A DNA stretch of 64,000 nt from Bacteroidota bacterium (GTDB lineage: Bacteria > Bacteroidota > Bacteroidia > AKYH767-A > 2013-40CM-41-45). The position numbers and the translations under genes are program-made. Every line of letters starts with the position of its first letter. Positions within the stretch are counted from its first letter, which is position 1. Below the pieces are notes generated by a model that had not been told where the DNA came from, ran no database searches, and saw only the letters and a list, made by a program, of their open reading frames with translations. The stretch covers positions 806,001 to 870,000 of the forward strand of contig JADJON010000003.1 in NCBI GenBank assembly GCA_016713765.1. The letters are read 5' to 3'. This document shows positions 1-7,761 of this stretch, in pieces.

Positions 1-217
1 GTTCCGTGACCTGCGGACTGAGTGACGGGATCCAATAGTTGTAATCTCGTCCATCGACCCAGCTTTGCGCAGCCTCGATCACCAGGAAATGATCGTCGTG
101 CATGCCATAGCCTTTGCTGAACAGGACAGCGAGCAGACGAAAAAATGCGGCACCGATAAGGATCAATGCGAGCGGGGCACTATTCCATAATTTTTGGATA
201 TAGTTCGTTAATGTCAT
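1..217 (-). CDS. GT39-like polytopic membrane glycosyltransferase (N-terminus only)
   Basis: Only the first 72 codons lie in the window; the gene continues past base 1. It starts at an ATG whose complement is at 215-217. The reading begins MTLTNYIQKLW and contains a first hydrophobic segment (LALILIGAAFFRLLAVLF, about residues 16-33), followed by GYGMHDDHFLVIEAAQSW. In GT39/ArnT/PMT-like lipid-linked sugar transferases, the first periplasmic loop carries an acidic motif right after the first membrane helix, and the DD here fits that position. The role would be transfer of a sugar from a polyprenyl-phosphate donor outside the inner membrane. Polysaccharide genes follow at 1.5-4.5 kb, which fits. 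The family call rests on a short stretch and is tentative. Confidence 0.5.
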   Translation of the reverse strand, partial: MTLTNYIQKLWNSAPLALILIGAAFFRLLAVLFSKGYGMHDDHFLVIEAAQSWVDGRDYNYWIPSLSPQVTE

Positions 218-292
218 GTTTGATGCAATCTACAAAAGTGAATAAAACTGGCACCAAATCCTTCGAGGCAAGTAATTCTCAATCACGAATTC

Positions 293-547
293 TCAGTGAA
301 TCTGAAATACAAGTAATCTCTTCAATGCCTCTTTACCTGAGCCACTTTTAAAGAACTTTTCACGATCACGTGCTTTCGCCCTATCCACACACTTTTCCGA
401 ATAAACCAATTCCCATGGGCGATACCCTTTTGTAGATTTTGTTGATCCCATGTTATGTTGATTCAACCGCTTGGCAACATTCTCTGACATACCAACATAT
501 ATTCGACCATCCTTCAAACTACGAATCGCATAAACAAAATACTCCAT
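293..547 (-). CDS. GIY-YIG domain small nuclease-like protein (UPF0213/YhbQ type)
   Basis: An 84-residue single-domain protein starting MEYFVYAIRSLKDG. The paired motif VYAI...IYVG, followed by a conserved Arg in KRLNQHN and a later Glu in PWELVYSE, is the GIY-YIG nuclease signature. The length is that of stand-alone GIY-YIG proteins common in Bacteroidota. The open frame extends 15 codons further upstream into the tRNA-Arg gene. The internal ATG at 547 avoids that overlap and fits the usual start of the family. The gene begins 15 bp downstream of the 3' end of tRNA-Arg on the same strand, so it may be read from the tRNA promoter. The function of these stand-alone proteins is not established; a DNA repair or mobile role is inference. 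Confidence 0.8.
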   Translation of the reverse strand: MEYFVYAIRSLKDGRIYVGMSENVAKRLNQHNMGSTKSTKGYRPWELVYSEKCVDRAKARDREKFFKSGSGKEALKRLLVFQIH

Positions 548-562
548 ATGAATAAAACTATG

Positions 563-634
563 CAGCCCCGACAGGAATCGAACCTGTATCAAAAGTTTAG
601 GAAACTTCTATTCTATCCGTTGAACTACGGGGCC
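563..634 (-). tRNA. tRNA-Arg(CCU)
   Basis: The minus strand folds into a complete cloverleaf. The acceptor stem is GGCCCCG with CGGGGCT (one G-U pair at the end). The D-arm is followed by an anticodon stem GAAGT/ACTTT with the 7-nt loop TTCCTAA, which gives anticodon CCU and reads AGG codons. The T-arm is ACAGG TTCGATT CCTGT. CCA is not encoded. It is the only intact tRNA found in the window. Four damaged copies of its 5' half lie directly upstream in the direction of transcription. Confidence 0.93.
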
Positions 635-635
635 G

Positions 636-975
636 TTGATTACTTATTTCCCCTGTCAAAGTTTAGAAACTTCCCTGCCTAACGGCAGGCAGGTATTCTA
701 TCCGTTGAACTACGGGGCCGTTGATTACTTATTTTCCCTGTCAAAGTTTAGAAACTTCCCTGCCTGACGGCAGGCAGGTATTCTATCCGTTGAACTACGG
801 GGCCGTTGATTACTTATTTTCCCTGTCAAAGTTTAGAAACTTCCCTGCCTGACGGCAGGCAGGTATTCTATCCGTTGAACTACGGGGCCGTTGATTACTT
901 ATTTTCCCTGTCAAAGTTTAGAAACTTCCCTGCCTGACGGCAGGCAGGTATTCTATCCGTTGAACTACGGGGCCG
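636..975 (-). repeat. Four tandem 85-bp units, each a broken tRNA-Arg(CCU) with an inserted hairpin
   Basis: Units lie at 636-720, 721-805, 806-890 and 891-975 and are almost identical; the first differs at two or three bases. On the minus strand each begins with the first 26 nt of the tRNA-Arg at 563-634. Then comes a 20-nt palindrome (CCTGCCTGCCGTCAGGCAGG) placed exactly between the D-arm and the anticodon stem. An anticodon arm with a 6-nt loop (one C lost) follows, then a short AT-rich spacer. The T-arm and 3' acceptor strand are missing, so the copies cannot fold into a tRNA. The last spacer ends one base before the intact tRNA, so the tRNA 5' half completes the tandem series. Confidence 0.92.
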
Positions 976-1006
976 GAAATTCCCCTTCGCCTGATGATGG
1001 GGAGCG

Positions 1007-1014
1007 CAAAATTA
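1007..1014 (-). promoter_or_regulatory. Candidate -7 box for the tRNA-Arg array
   Basis: The minus strand reads TAATTTTG, an exact match to the Bacteroidota -7 consensus TAnnTTTG, about 32 nt before the first damaged tRNA copy. Transcription from here would run through all four copies into the intact tRNA-Arg. No clear -33 TTTG was seen at the ideal distance. Confidence 0.45.
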
Positions 1015-1104
1015 CTATTTTTCGGGGCATTTAGCGCAGAATTCCGGGTGTTCGTCGACTGTGATGAACTATTTGTAAACGTCCTTGTTTACCCGTTTAA
1101 AGCC

Positions 1105-1512
1105 ATGCCACACCGTCGCAATCAATACAAACCGGGTGTATGCAACATCGGACAGAAAGAGGTTTCCGTCCGCTGGAAATTCATTCGGCTTTTTCTGCCG
1201 GTGACGGCCTTCTTGTCCATCGGCAGCTTTTATTGGTGGGACTCGCTTTGGGTCTGGTTCTTCCTGCTGTGCTCCACGTTCTCCCTGCTGGTACTATGCT
1301 GGGAGGTGCGTACCCGCTTCTGCATCATCTTCGGATTTTTCAGCCTGCACAATTTCCGTCACCTCGGCGAACTGGAAGAAGTGGAGAATCCCGACGACAT
1401 CCGGCGCGATCGCAAACGGGTCTGGGAGATCACCCTCCAGGCGATGGCGATCGCACTGGGCTACGCCACCTCGGTTCATTTACTCGCCTCCTATCTGGGG
1501 CTGCATCACTGA
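1105..1512 (+). CDS. Small two-helix membrane protein, unknown function
   Basis: A 135-residue protein read from the ATG at 1105 (MPHRRNQYKPG). The frame is open further upstream, but that part contains an unlikely start in the tRNA promoter region. It has hydrophobic segments at roughly residues 33-51 and 53-71 (WDSLWVWFFLLCSTFSLLVL), then a charged stretch ELEEVENPDDIRRDRKRVWE, and a last hydrophobic segment near the C-terminus. I do not recognise a family. Its 3' end overlaps the convergent O-antigen ligase gene by 7 bp. A cytoplasmic-membrane location is inferred from hydrophobicity only. Confidence 0.6.
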   Translation: MPHRRNQYKPGVCNIGQKEVSVRWKFIRLFLPVTAFLSIGSFYWWDSLWVWFFLLCSTFSLLVLCWEVRTRFCIIFGFFSLHNFRHLGELEEVENPDDIRRDRKRVWEITLQAMAIALGYATSVHLLASYLGLHH

Positions 1513-3539
1513 CGCGCTTCCGCCTGCTTCCAGGCTGATTCGATAGCCCGCTTCAGGTTCGCTGAATCTCCTTTGCTTCCGATCAACACCTCCTGCCATC
1601 CCTGGAAGCCTTCGATCCATGGAAAATAGCGCGCGGTATCGCGTACCGCATTCATATCGGAACGGGCGATCGCGCTGAGGATGACACGCGCGTAGGTCGT
1701 GTACTTCTCCCGTTCCGCTTTCCGGAGCGTAGCAGGATCGAGTTTTTCCAAGGTGGCCGCAGCCTGCCAGGCACGACCGGCATTGAACCAGGCCGCGGCG
1801 AGATTCAATCTTCCCTCGACGAAATGCGGTGTGATGCGCAACCCCCGTTCGTACAAGCTTACTGCACTGTCGCGCTTGCCCAACTGCTCGTAGCAAGTCC
1901 CGAGATCGTTGATGACCCGTAAATGCCAGGGCGATAGTTGTGCCGACCGCTCGAAATAGGGCAAGGCCTTCGCCACTTCTCCGCGATAGAACGCGTGGGT
2001 GCCTTCGTACCAGATCAGCGGCGTGGTCGTAAAGTCCACTTGCATCCAGTATCCCGCGGCCTTGCGCACCTCCCGGATCTGTCGCTCCGGCTGACGCTTC
2101 GCCTGCCAGACGAGCGACTGAAAAAAGTGCAACTCGGATCCCAGCCGCTGCCAGAGCACGCCGAACGAGCCGAGGAAAAACAAGGCGAGCAACCACCAGC
2201 CGCGTCTGCCCGCCTTCAACGATAGGTTCGTGCCGATGGTCCGCGGAACCACGACGATCAGGATCGCCGCGTGCAGTTGGAACAGCATCCGCTCCATCGG
2301 TCGCAGGGCCGGATACGCCAGCATTGACAACACCAGGAAACCCGCTACTCCGGTCACGCTCCAACGGGCTGCCTGTCGGGCCGGGGAAGTTGCCTGGTCA
2401 TCTTTCATCAAACGCCAGGCCGGCACGAGCAGGGCCGTGATCATGGCCAGCCAGAGCAGGAGACCCGGCAAGCCTTGTTCCGCCAGCAACAAGAGGTATT
2501 CGTTGTGCGGATGCTCAAAGCGAACGTGCCCGCTGTTGAGGTGCGGCGTACCACCGACTCCGTATTGCGCCTGCAACATCCTGTAATTCGAAACACCCGC
2601 GCCGAACGCCGGATGATCCCGGAACTGCAACCAGGCGTTGCGGAACATGAGCTCCCGTTCGAAGAGCGAATTCTCGTTTCGCAGATCGGCTTCCGCGATG
2701 CGCTCCGCGATCGAACCGCCCTGGCGCAGGTCCTTCACTTTGCCGATCAGCAATTCGTCGTAATTGGAATAGCCGCTGATGGCAAACACCCCCGCGATCA
2801 GTACTCCAACCACTCCGGCGCTCCACCGGACCAGCTTCAAACGCGCAGCAACACCTCCCGGCAGCAGTACCGATACCAACGCCATCGCCAGCAGCGCGAT
2901 CCAGGCGGCGACCGATTGCAAGAGCAGCAATTGCAAGACGACCAATACGACGGCGACGCGTCCTGCGGTACGCCATCCGCTTTTTTCAGTTGTCGCCTGC
3001 GCCAGTGTGAAAGGCAGCAACAGGATCAGTACGCCGCTGTAATAATTCTTGTTGCCGAAAAAGGATGACAAATGATAGTCGACGAAGAATCCCTTCGGAT
3101 GATTCATCGCTTCCACGACTTGGATCACCATCGGGATCAAGCAAAGCAAGACCGTGAACAAAGCGATCCGGCTTACGATCCGCATCGGATCGGGCAGCAA
3201 ACGCAAGGCCGCCACCAGCAGGATCGTCCAGCCCGCGTATATACCAAACCGCAGAAGATCGAGTATCCCTTCGCCGGCGATCCAGGAGGTCCGCAAAGAA
3301 AGCATCATCCACAAAAACTGGAGCGCGCTCAGCAGGTACCAGGGATGCAACAAGCCGTCCAATTCCTTCCCGGGTTTCCGGAACGAAAAATAGCAGGAGA
3401 ACAACAGGCCCGCGAGGGCGAGGAGCAGTTGCGGTGGGGTGAACGCCGGGTCCTGCAAGGCCAACAGCCTGCAACAGGGTAGCAGCAACAAGACAACACC
3501 GACGACCAGCGGTGACCAACGCGAAGAAACGGCGCTCAT
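1506..3539 (-). CDS. O-antigen ligase (WaaL/Wzy_C family) with C-terminal TPR repeats
   Basis: A 677-residue protein with about a dozen hydrophobic helices in the first 440 residues. A long periplasmic loop contains FRDHPAFGAGVSNYRMLQAQYG and HPHNEYLLLLAEQGLPG; the HxHNxYL pattern is characteristic of the Wzy_C/O-antigen ligase family. These enzymes join undecaprenyl-linked glycan to lipid A core or to protein in the periplasm. Residues of about 500-620 form two or three TPR motifs (HLRVINDLGTCYEQLGKRDS, EGRLNLAAAWFNAGRAWQAA), a fusion often seen in Bacteroidota. The gene is divergent from the Wzz-like gene, with starts 66 bp apart, so they probably share a control region. Whether the glycan acceptor is lipid or protein cannot be told. 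Confidence 0.82.
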   Translation of the reverse strand: MSAVSSRWSPLVVGVVLLLLPCCRLLALQDPAFTPPQLLLALAGLLFSCYFSFRKPGKELDGLLHPWYLLSALQFLWMMLSLRTSWIAGEGILDLLRFGIYAGWTILLVAALRLLPDPMRIVSRIALFTVLLCLIPMVIQVVEAMNHPKGFFVDYHLSSFFGNKNYYSGVLILLLPFTLAQATTEKSGWRTAGRVAVVLVVLQLLLLQSVAAWIALLAMALVSVLLPGGVAARLKLVRWSAGVVGVLIAGVFAISGYSNYDELLIGKVKDLRQGGSIAERIAEADLRNENSLFERELMFRNAWLQFRDHPAFGAGVSNYRMLQAQYGVGGTPHLNSGHVRFEHPHNEYLLLLAEQGLPGLLLWLAMITALLVPAWRLMKDDQATSPARQAARWSVTGVAGFLVLSMLAYPALRPMERMLFQLHAAILIVVVPRTIGTNLSLKAGRRGWWLLALFFLGSFGVLWQRLGSELHFFQSLVWQAKRQPERQIREVRKAAGYWMQVDFTTTPLIWYEGTHAFYRGEVAKALPYFERSAQLSPWHLRVINDLGTCYEQLGKRDSAVSLYERGLRITPHFVEGRLNLAAAWFNAGRAWQAAATLEKLDPATLRKAEREKYTTYARVILSAIARSDMNAVRDTARYFPWIEGFQGWQEVLIGSKGDSANLKRAIESAWKQAEARQ

Positions 3540-3604
3540 GGAAACGGAACCGATGATACGATTTTTTTGGTTTGTCGTACGGGTCTTTCTATACTTACAG
3601 AAGA

Positions 3605-4516
3605 ATGGCGACGGAAATCACCACACAGGAAATTCTGCAGGAGGCCGGGAAGACCAAATTCCGGACGATCCTCCTCACCGTCCTGCTCTCCTTCGCCACG
3701 TTTTATTTCTGTCGTTTCCATCTTTTCCTCTACCAGTCGGAAGCGAAAGTGACCTGGGTGGACCCGACGGTCGTTGATGCACGCATCATCGAGGATCAGG
3801 GCGCCAATCCGTTCAAAAGCGATTTCTACAACCGGTTGTTCGCCACGGTGCACTCGAACGACATGTACCGGCACCTCATCCGGAAGTTCGGCTTGTTGCA
3901 ACACTATGGCATCGATACCACCAAAGAATTCTACGAAGAGCGCGCCATCCGGATCCTGAAGTCCCGTATCAAGCTGGTCAAGACGCCGTTCAACCTGATC
4001 ATCATCTCGGTGGAAGACGCTTACCGCTATCGCTGCGCCGAGATCGCGAACGAGGCCGCCACCTATGCTGACGAGCTCAACCGGAAGAACACCGTCACCG
4101 CGCTGCGCAAACGACTGCGCATCAACGAAGAGATGATCGGGAAGCTGCGCGCGGAACACGATGCCCAGGCACAGCGTCTGCAGAAGAGCCTGGATGAACT
4201 CGAAGGCCTTCCCCACTCCGCGACGATGGACCGTTCACAGGAGGCGCTGGCTCAGACGATCTACGCTTTGCACAGCTCGACCGATCAGCTCATCAACGCC
4301 GGCAAGTACTACCGACTCCTCGAAGCCTCGCTCCTCGACCGCAACCTGCCCAGCATCGTCACGGTGGAGTCGGCGCGGGCCAGCGCGTCTTCGCTGAACG
4401 GAAAGGCCGGACTCATCGCCGGTCTCGTCGCGATCGGCTGTTTCCTGTTCGCGCTCCTTTCCACTTATTTCCGCTTGCGGTACCAGCACCTCGCAAAGGC
4501 GTATCTTCGCGGCTGA
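3605..4516 (+). CDS. Wzz/chain-length-determinant-like polysaccharide co-polymerase
   Basis: A 303-residue protein from the ATG at 3605 (MATEITTQEIL). The topology is that of a Wzz protein: a first membrane helix at about residues 22-39 (TILLTVLLSFATFYFCRF), a long soluble periplasmic part, and a second helix near the C-terminus (AGLIAGLVAIGCFLFALLST). The middle contains a likely coiled coil (RKRLRINEEMIGKLRAEHDA). There is no cytoplasmic tyrosine kinase domain. Wzz proteins set the modal length of surface glycans made by Wzy polymerases; pairing with the divergent ligase at 1506-3539 supports this. It could instead act in exopolysaccharide export. The ispD gene starts 10 bp after its stop. 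Confidence 0.7.
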   Translation: MATEITTQEILQEAGKTKFRTILLTVLLSFATFYFCRFHLFLYQSEAKVTWVDPTVVDARIIEDQGANPFKSDFYNRLFATVHSNDMYRHLIRKFGLLQHYGIDTTKEFYEERAIRILKSRIKLVKTPFNLIIISVEDAYRYRCAEIANEAATYADELNRKNTVTALRKRLRINEEMIGKLRAEHDAQAQRLQKSLDELEGLPHSATMDRSQEALAQTIYALHSSTDQLINAGKYYRLLEASLLDRNLPSIVTVESARASASSLNGKAGLIAGLVAIGCFLFALLSTYFRLRYQHLAKAYLRG

Positions 4517-4526
4517 GTTCAGCACG

Positions 4527-5213
4527 ATGCGCAAGATCCTGATCCTGGTCGCCGGAGGTTCCGGAAGCCGCATGGGAAGCGATGTTCCCAAGCAGTTCCT
4601 CCTGCTCAACGGCAAACCGGTCCTGCTGCATACGCTCGAGCAGGCACACCAGGCCGATCTTGCGCTGGAGATCGTCGTCGTACTTCCCGCCACTCAACTG
4701 GAACGCTGGAACGCGCTCTGCCGCGAACACGCTTGCGCGGTGAGCCATCAAACCGTCGCCGGCGGCGCGACCCGCTATGAGAGCGTCCGCAACGGACTCT
4801 CCGCGGTCAGCGCCTCCATCACCTCGCCCGCGCAAACGGTGATCGGCATTCACGATGGTGTTCGACCTTACCTGCCGGAAGAATTTCTCCAGCGTTGCTT
4901 CTCTGAAGCCAGCGAAAAAGGAACCGCCATTCCCTGCCTGCCGGTGACCGACTCGCTGCGACAGCAAATCGGTGATCGGTACTCGGCCGTCGATCGCTCC
5001 CGCTTTTTCCTGATGCAGACGCCGCAGTGTTTTCGCGCCGACCTCGGCTTGCGCGCTTACGCGGGTGAAGAACAAAGCGGCTTCACCGACGACGCTTCGG
5101 TGCTGGAACAAGCCGACATCGCCCTGCACTTCGTGGCCGGTGAGCGTTGGAACATCAAAATCACGTACCCGGGCGATCTTGCCGTTGCCGCCGCGCTGCT
5201 TGCCGGGAAGTAG
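4527..5213 (+). CDS. ispD: 2-C-methyl-D-erythritol 4-phosphate cytidylyltransferase
   Basis: A 228-residue cytoplasmic enzyme of the usual family length. It catalyses CTP + MEP to CDP-ME, the third step of the non-mevalonate isoprenoid pathway. The N-terminal nucleotide-binding loop VAGGSGSRMGSDVPKQFL has the G-G-x-G-x-R-M and K-Q pattern of IspD. Further signature pieces are HDGVRPYL (residues about 111-118), DSLRQ and TPQCFR. The gene follows the Wzz-like gene closely. A variant -7 box (TATCTTCG, 4502-4509) in the end of that gene could give it its own promoter. Isoprenoid supply links it functionally to the prenyl synthase at 28.9 kb and to undecaprenyl-linked glycan synthesis. Confidence 0.95.
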   Translation: MRKILILVAGGSGSRMGSDVPKQFLLLNGKPVLLHTLEQAHQADLALEIVVVLPATQLERWNALCREHACAVSHQTVAGGATRYESVRNGLSAVSASITSPAQTVIGIHDGVRPYLPEEFLQRCFSEASEKGTAIPCLPVTDSLRQQIGDRYSAVDRSRFFLMQTPQCFRADLGLRAYAGEEQSGFTDDASVLEQADIALHFVAGERWNIKITYPGDLAVAAALLAGK

Positions 5214-5304
5214 GATTTTTCTCCGAAAAAATTGACCGATTTCCGGCTGTTGTTCAATGCAAGGAATTGCATTCTAATTTTCTAATCCCCCCAACTCTTT
5301 GATC

Positions 5305-6273
5305 ATGAAAACGTTCCTTCGGATCCTTAAAAGGATCGGTTTGATCCTGCTTGTTATTCTGGTATTGTTTGTCGCTGTTGTTTACATCCGGGCCGACCGG
5401 ACTTTTGAGGCCCCACTGCCGGAGATCTCCGCGAGCCGCGACAGCGCCGTAATCGCACGGGGCGAGTACCTGGTGTACGGTCCGGCACACTGCGCCGACT
5501 GCCATACTTCCCGCGACCAGCGGGCGGATGTGCTCGCCGGTAAGCATGTGCCGCTGCACGGCGGCGGCTATTTCGATCTGCCGTTCGGCAGGGTGTACAC
5601 GCACAACCTGACTTCGGATGCCACGGGCCTGCTGTCGTTCAGCGACTACGAGATCGCCCGCTCGTTGCGGTATGGTGTCGCGAAGGACGGACACGCGCTG
5701 CTCGACTTCATGCCGTTCCACAACCTGAGCGACGAGGACCTGACTGCCGTGATCTCCTTTCTCCGCACCCTGGAACCGGTGAAGTACGAGGTGCCGAAAA
5801 CCGAATTCAATTTCATCGGCAAGGCGATCAAGGCGTTTATGATCAAACCGATCGGGCCGGATGGCGAGGTGGCGAAAAGCGTGACGCCTGCTTTGAGTGC
5901 GGAATACGGAAAATACCTGGCGAACAGCATCGCGAACTGCCGCGGTTGTCATACGAACCGGAGTCTGGCGACGGGTGAATATACAGGACCGTTCTTCGCA
6001 GGTGGATTCCATATGCCGGTCGATGATAAACCGGGCGTGTTCGTGGTTTCACCGAACCTGACGCCGGATCCGGAGACGGGACATATCGCGAAGTGGAGCG
6101 AGGATGATTTCGTGAAGCGTTTCCGGGAGGGGAAGAAGATCCCCGATTCGCCGATGCCCTGGGGACCGTTCTCCAACTTCAGCGACGACGACCTGCGATC
6201 GATCTATCGCTTCCTGCATACCATAGAACCCGTCAAACAAGTGAATGGCCCGACGATCGTGGTGGAGAACTGA
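5305..6273 (+). CDS. Membrane-anchored di-haem c-type cytochrome
   Basis: A 322-residue protein with an N-terminal membrane anchor (LILLVILVLFVAVVYIRA, about residues 12-29) and two CxxCH haem-binding motifs, CADCH near residue 68 and CRGCH near residue 212. Each begins a cytochrome c domain, and each domain ends with a predicted axial Met region (DGHALLDFMPFHNLSDEDL and DSPMPWGPFSNFSDDDL). The two domains look like an internal duplication. It probably carries electrons on the periplasmic face of the inner membrane. Such proteins often partner with dehydrogenases, but no dehydrogenase or oxidase gene is adjacent. The ATG at 5305 was preferred over a TTG two codons upstream. Confidence 0.87.
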   Translation: MKTFLRILKRIGLILLVILVLFVAVVYIRADRTFEAPLPEISASRDSAVIARGEYLVYGPAHCADCHTSRDQRADVLAGKHVPLHGGGYFDLPFGRVYTHNLTSDATGLLSFSDYEIARSLRYGVAKDGHALLDFMPFHNLSDEDLTAVISFLRTLEPVKYEVPKTEFNFIGKAIKAFMIKPIGPDGEVAKSVTPALSAEYGKYLANSIANCRGCHTNRSLATGEYTGPFFAGGFHMPVDDKPGVFVVSPNLTPDPETGHIAKWSEDDFVKRFREGKKIPDSPMPWGPFSNFSDDDLRSIYRFLHTIEPVKQVNGPTIVVEN

Positions 6274-6292
6274 GTACGCTAAAAAAGAGTAG

Positions 6293-6330
6293 CACAGAGT
6301 AACGCGGAGGGCACACAGAGATTCTGTGTT
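6293..6330. repeat. CACAGAG-type intergenic repeat (left of the IS110 pair)
   Basis: Two CACAGAG words lie 21-22 bp apart with GGAGGGCA between them, followed by the complement TTCTGTGTTA. The same words recur at 7710-7750 and, as a fragment, at 9000-9010, bracketing both transposase genes. Confidence 0.6.
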
Positions 6331-6387
6331 AACCGCCAAATTTCCGTGTTAGATTTTTTTCTAAATTCGGGATTACAAAGAACGGCT

Positions 6388-7455
6388 TTAAGCCAGTTCC
6401 GTTAGGGCAGGTCTTCGGGTCTGCCCTAATTCATTTTGTTGCTTTTTTGATTCGTAGTTGGGGTCGTAGATTGTTCCGTTTTTCCAGATCGCATACATCA
6501 TGACCAATAACTTTCTTTGAACCGCAACCGCTGCTTTCATCGCAATTCCGTGTTTGCTGATGAGCCTGTTGTACAACGCCTTATGGTCATTTGAATGACG
6601 TGCTGCAGTCATGGCCGGGAAGTACAGGCACTTTCTTAAGTACCGGTTCCCTCGATGCGATATGCGGGACCTTCCCCTGACCGATATACCGGATGTCCTT
6701 TCCACCACATCCAGCCCCGCATAGCTGACTAGCTGTTTCTTGTTCCTTACCAGATTGAATCCATTGGTTTCCGCCAGCACCGTTACTGCTGTGAGCATCC
6801 CAACACCTACAATCGATGTCATGCGTCTTACAGCCTGATCAATCTCAGGTGATTCAGCAACGACTTCCCGGATGGACGTTTCCACTTCTTCTACCTGTCG
6901 TTCAATCAAAGACAATCGTTGATTCATCCGTTTAATGCTTGACTTGTTGGGCCAGGCTCCGCTCTCTTCTGCGTGTAACTGACATTTGATCTGCGTACTT
7001 TCCGCTTTGAGCTGATCTCGCTCCCGGGTTAGCTGCCGCAGCTGATTGTAAATCGGATCCGGCGGCGACCAGACGTCCAGTTTCTTCTCCAGGCCCATGG
7101 CGGCCAATGTCTGGGAAGATACTTTGTCATTGACCGTCTTTACTGTAAGTGTCTTGGAAAAGTACTTTGCCCGGTTGGGAAGTACTACGCTCACCGGCCA
7201 GCCCTTCTCCGTAAGGAAGCACGCCAGCGTTTCATGATAAACACCGGTGGCTTCCAACACAAACTGACAGGGCATGGATGGATCCATCAGCTTCCGGATC
7301 CATTTGGAGAGCTTGACGAAGCCTCCCGGGCCATTGGGGATGGTCAGCGTCGATACATACTCCACCCGAAGGTCGGCATACATGCGGCTGAAGCTGGCAA
7401 CATGCTCCTTCATCCCGCAATCAATTCCAATGCATTGGCGAATAACGTTCTCCAT
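6388..7455 (-). CDS. IS110-family transposase (element A)
   Basis: A 355-residue protein with the two IS110 domains: an N-terminal RuvC-like DEDD domain (GIDCGMKEH with the first Asp, FVLEATGVYH with the Glu) and a C-terminal Transposase_20 domain (residues about 215-310; SYAGLDVVERTSG carries the expected Ser). IS110 enzymes are RNA-guided recombinases that cut with the Ser and DEDD residues. The third motif reads VNDKVSSQTLA, where family members usually show TDxxDA; the second Asp is replaced by Ser. This may weaken or abolish the metal site, or reflect a subfamily difference. The two halves are joined by a coiled-coil region (LSLIERQVEEVETSIREV). It differs strongly from the transposase at 7762-8781. 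Confidence 0.9.
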   Translation of the reverse strand: MENVIRQCIGIDCGMKEHVASFSRMYADLRVEYVSTLTIPNGPGGFVKLSKWIRKLMDPSMPCQFVLEATGVYHETLACFLTEKGWPVSVVLPNRAKYFSKTLTVKTVNDKVSSQTLAAMGLEKKLDVWSPPDPIYNQLRQLTRERDQLKAESTQIKCQLHAEESGAWPNKSSIKRMNQRLSLIERQVEEVETSIREVVAESPEIDQAVRRMTSIVGVGMLTAVTVLAETNGFNLVRNKKQLVSYAGLDVVERTSGISVRGRSRISHRGNRYLRKCLYFPAMTAARHSNDHKALYNRLISKHGIAMKAAVAVQRKLLVMMYAIWKNGTIYDPNYESKKQQNELGQTRRPALTELA

Positions 7456-7700
7456 GACTGAATGGGTTTTGATCTCGGATGATAAGCATACTCCCCCTCG
7501 TCTTTACTCGTAACCTACTCAAGCTGTCTCTGACATCCAGGACGCCTTGGATTCTGTTCAGACTCTAAAGAGTAAGAAGATGACGGGGGCATATCTCTGT
7601 GAGAGCATGTCTCACGGACTGCTTGGGCACGGATCACCTCCCGCCACCTTACTTATCAACCTTGCCTCTAATTTCCTATTTTTAAGGAATGGCGCTAACG
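7456..7700 (-). ncRNA. Candidate bridge RNA region of element A
   Basis: This is about 245 bp of non-coding DNA directly 5' of the transposase, the place where IS110-group elements encode their bridge RNA. On the minus strand it contains several clear hairpins: TTCCT/AGGAA with a 7-nt loop near 7670-7690, GTGAGA/TCTCAC near 7600-7616, and ACTCT/AGAGT near 7565-7576. No other gene is visible here. Presence of a guide RNA is inferred from position and structure only. Confidence 0.4.
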
Positions 7701-7709
7701 TACGAGTAT

Positions 7710-7750
7710 CACAGAGTTCGATCTCTGTGGGACTCTGTGTGCCCTCTGTG
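7710..7750. repeat. CACAGAG-type intergenic repeat between the two IS elements
   Basis: CACAGAG and its complement CTCTGTG form a perfect 7-bp hairpin (7710-7729), followed by two more CTCTGTG words. It is of the same family as 6293-6330. Confidence 0.6.
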
Positions 7751-7761
7751 TATTCTAAGAC

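Larger units (their letters stand above)
6360..7705 (-). mobile_element. IS110-family element A (ends approximate)
   Basis: An IS110-type transposase gene (6388-7455) has only a short tail on its 3' side and about 250 bp of structured non-coding DNA on its 5' side. IS110 elements lack terminal inverted repeats and make little or no target duplication, so the ends cannot be placed by eye. The limits given stop short of the CACAGAG repeats on either side. Confidence 0.6.

Noticed and set aside
636..975. Possible CRISPR array (regular 85-bp repeats)
   Set aside because: The units are continuous and nearly identical with no unique spacers, and no cas gene is present. They are broken tRNA copies.
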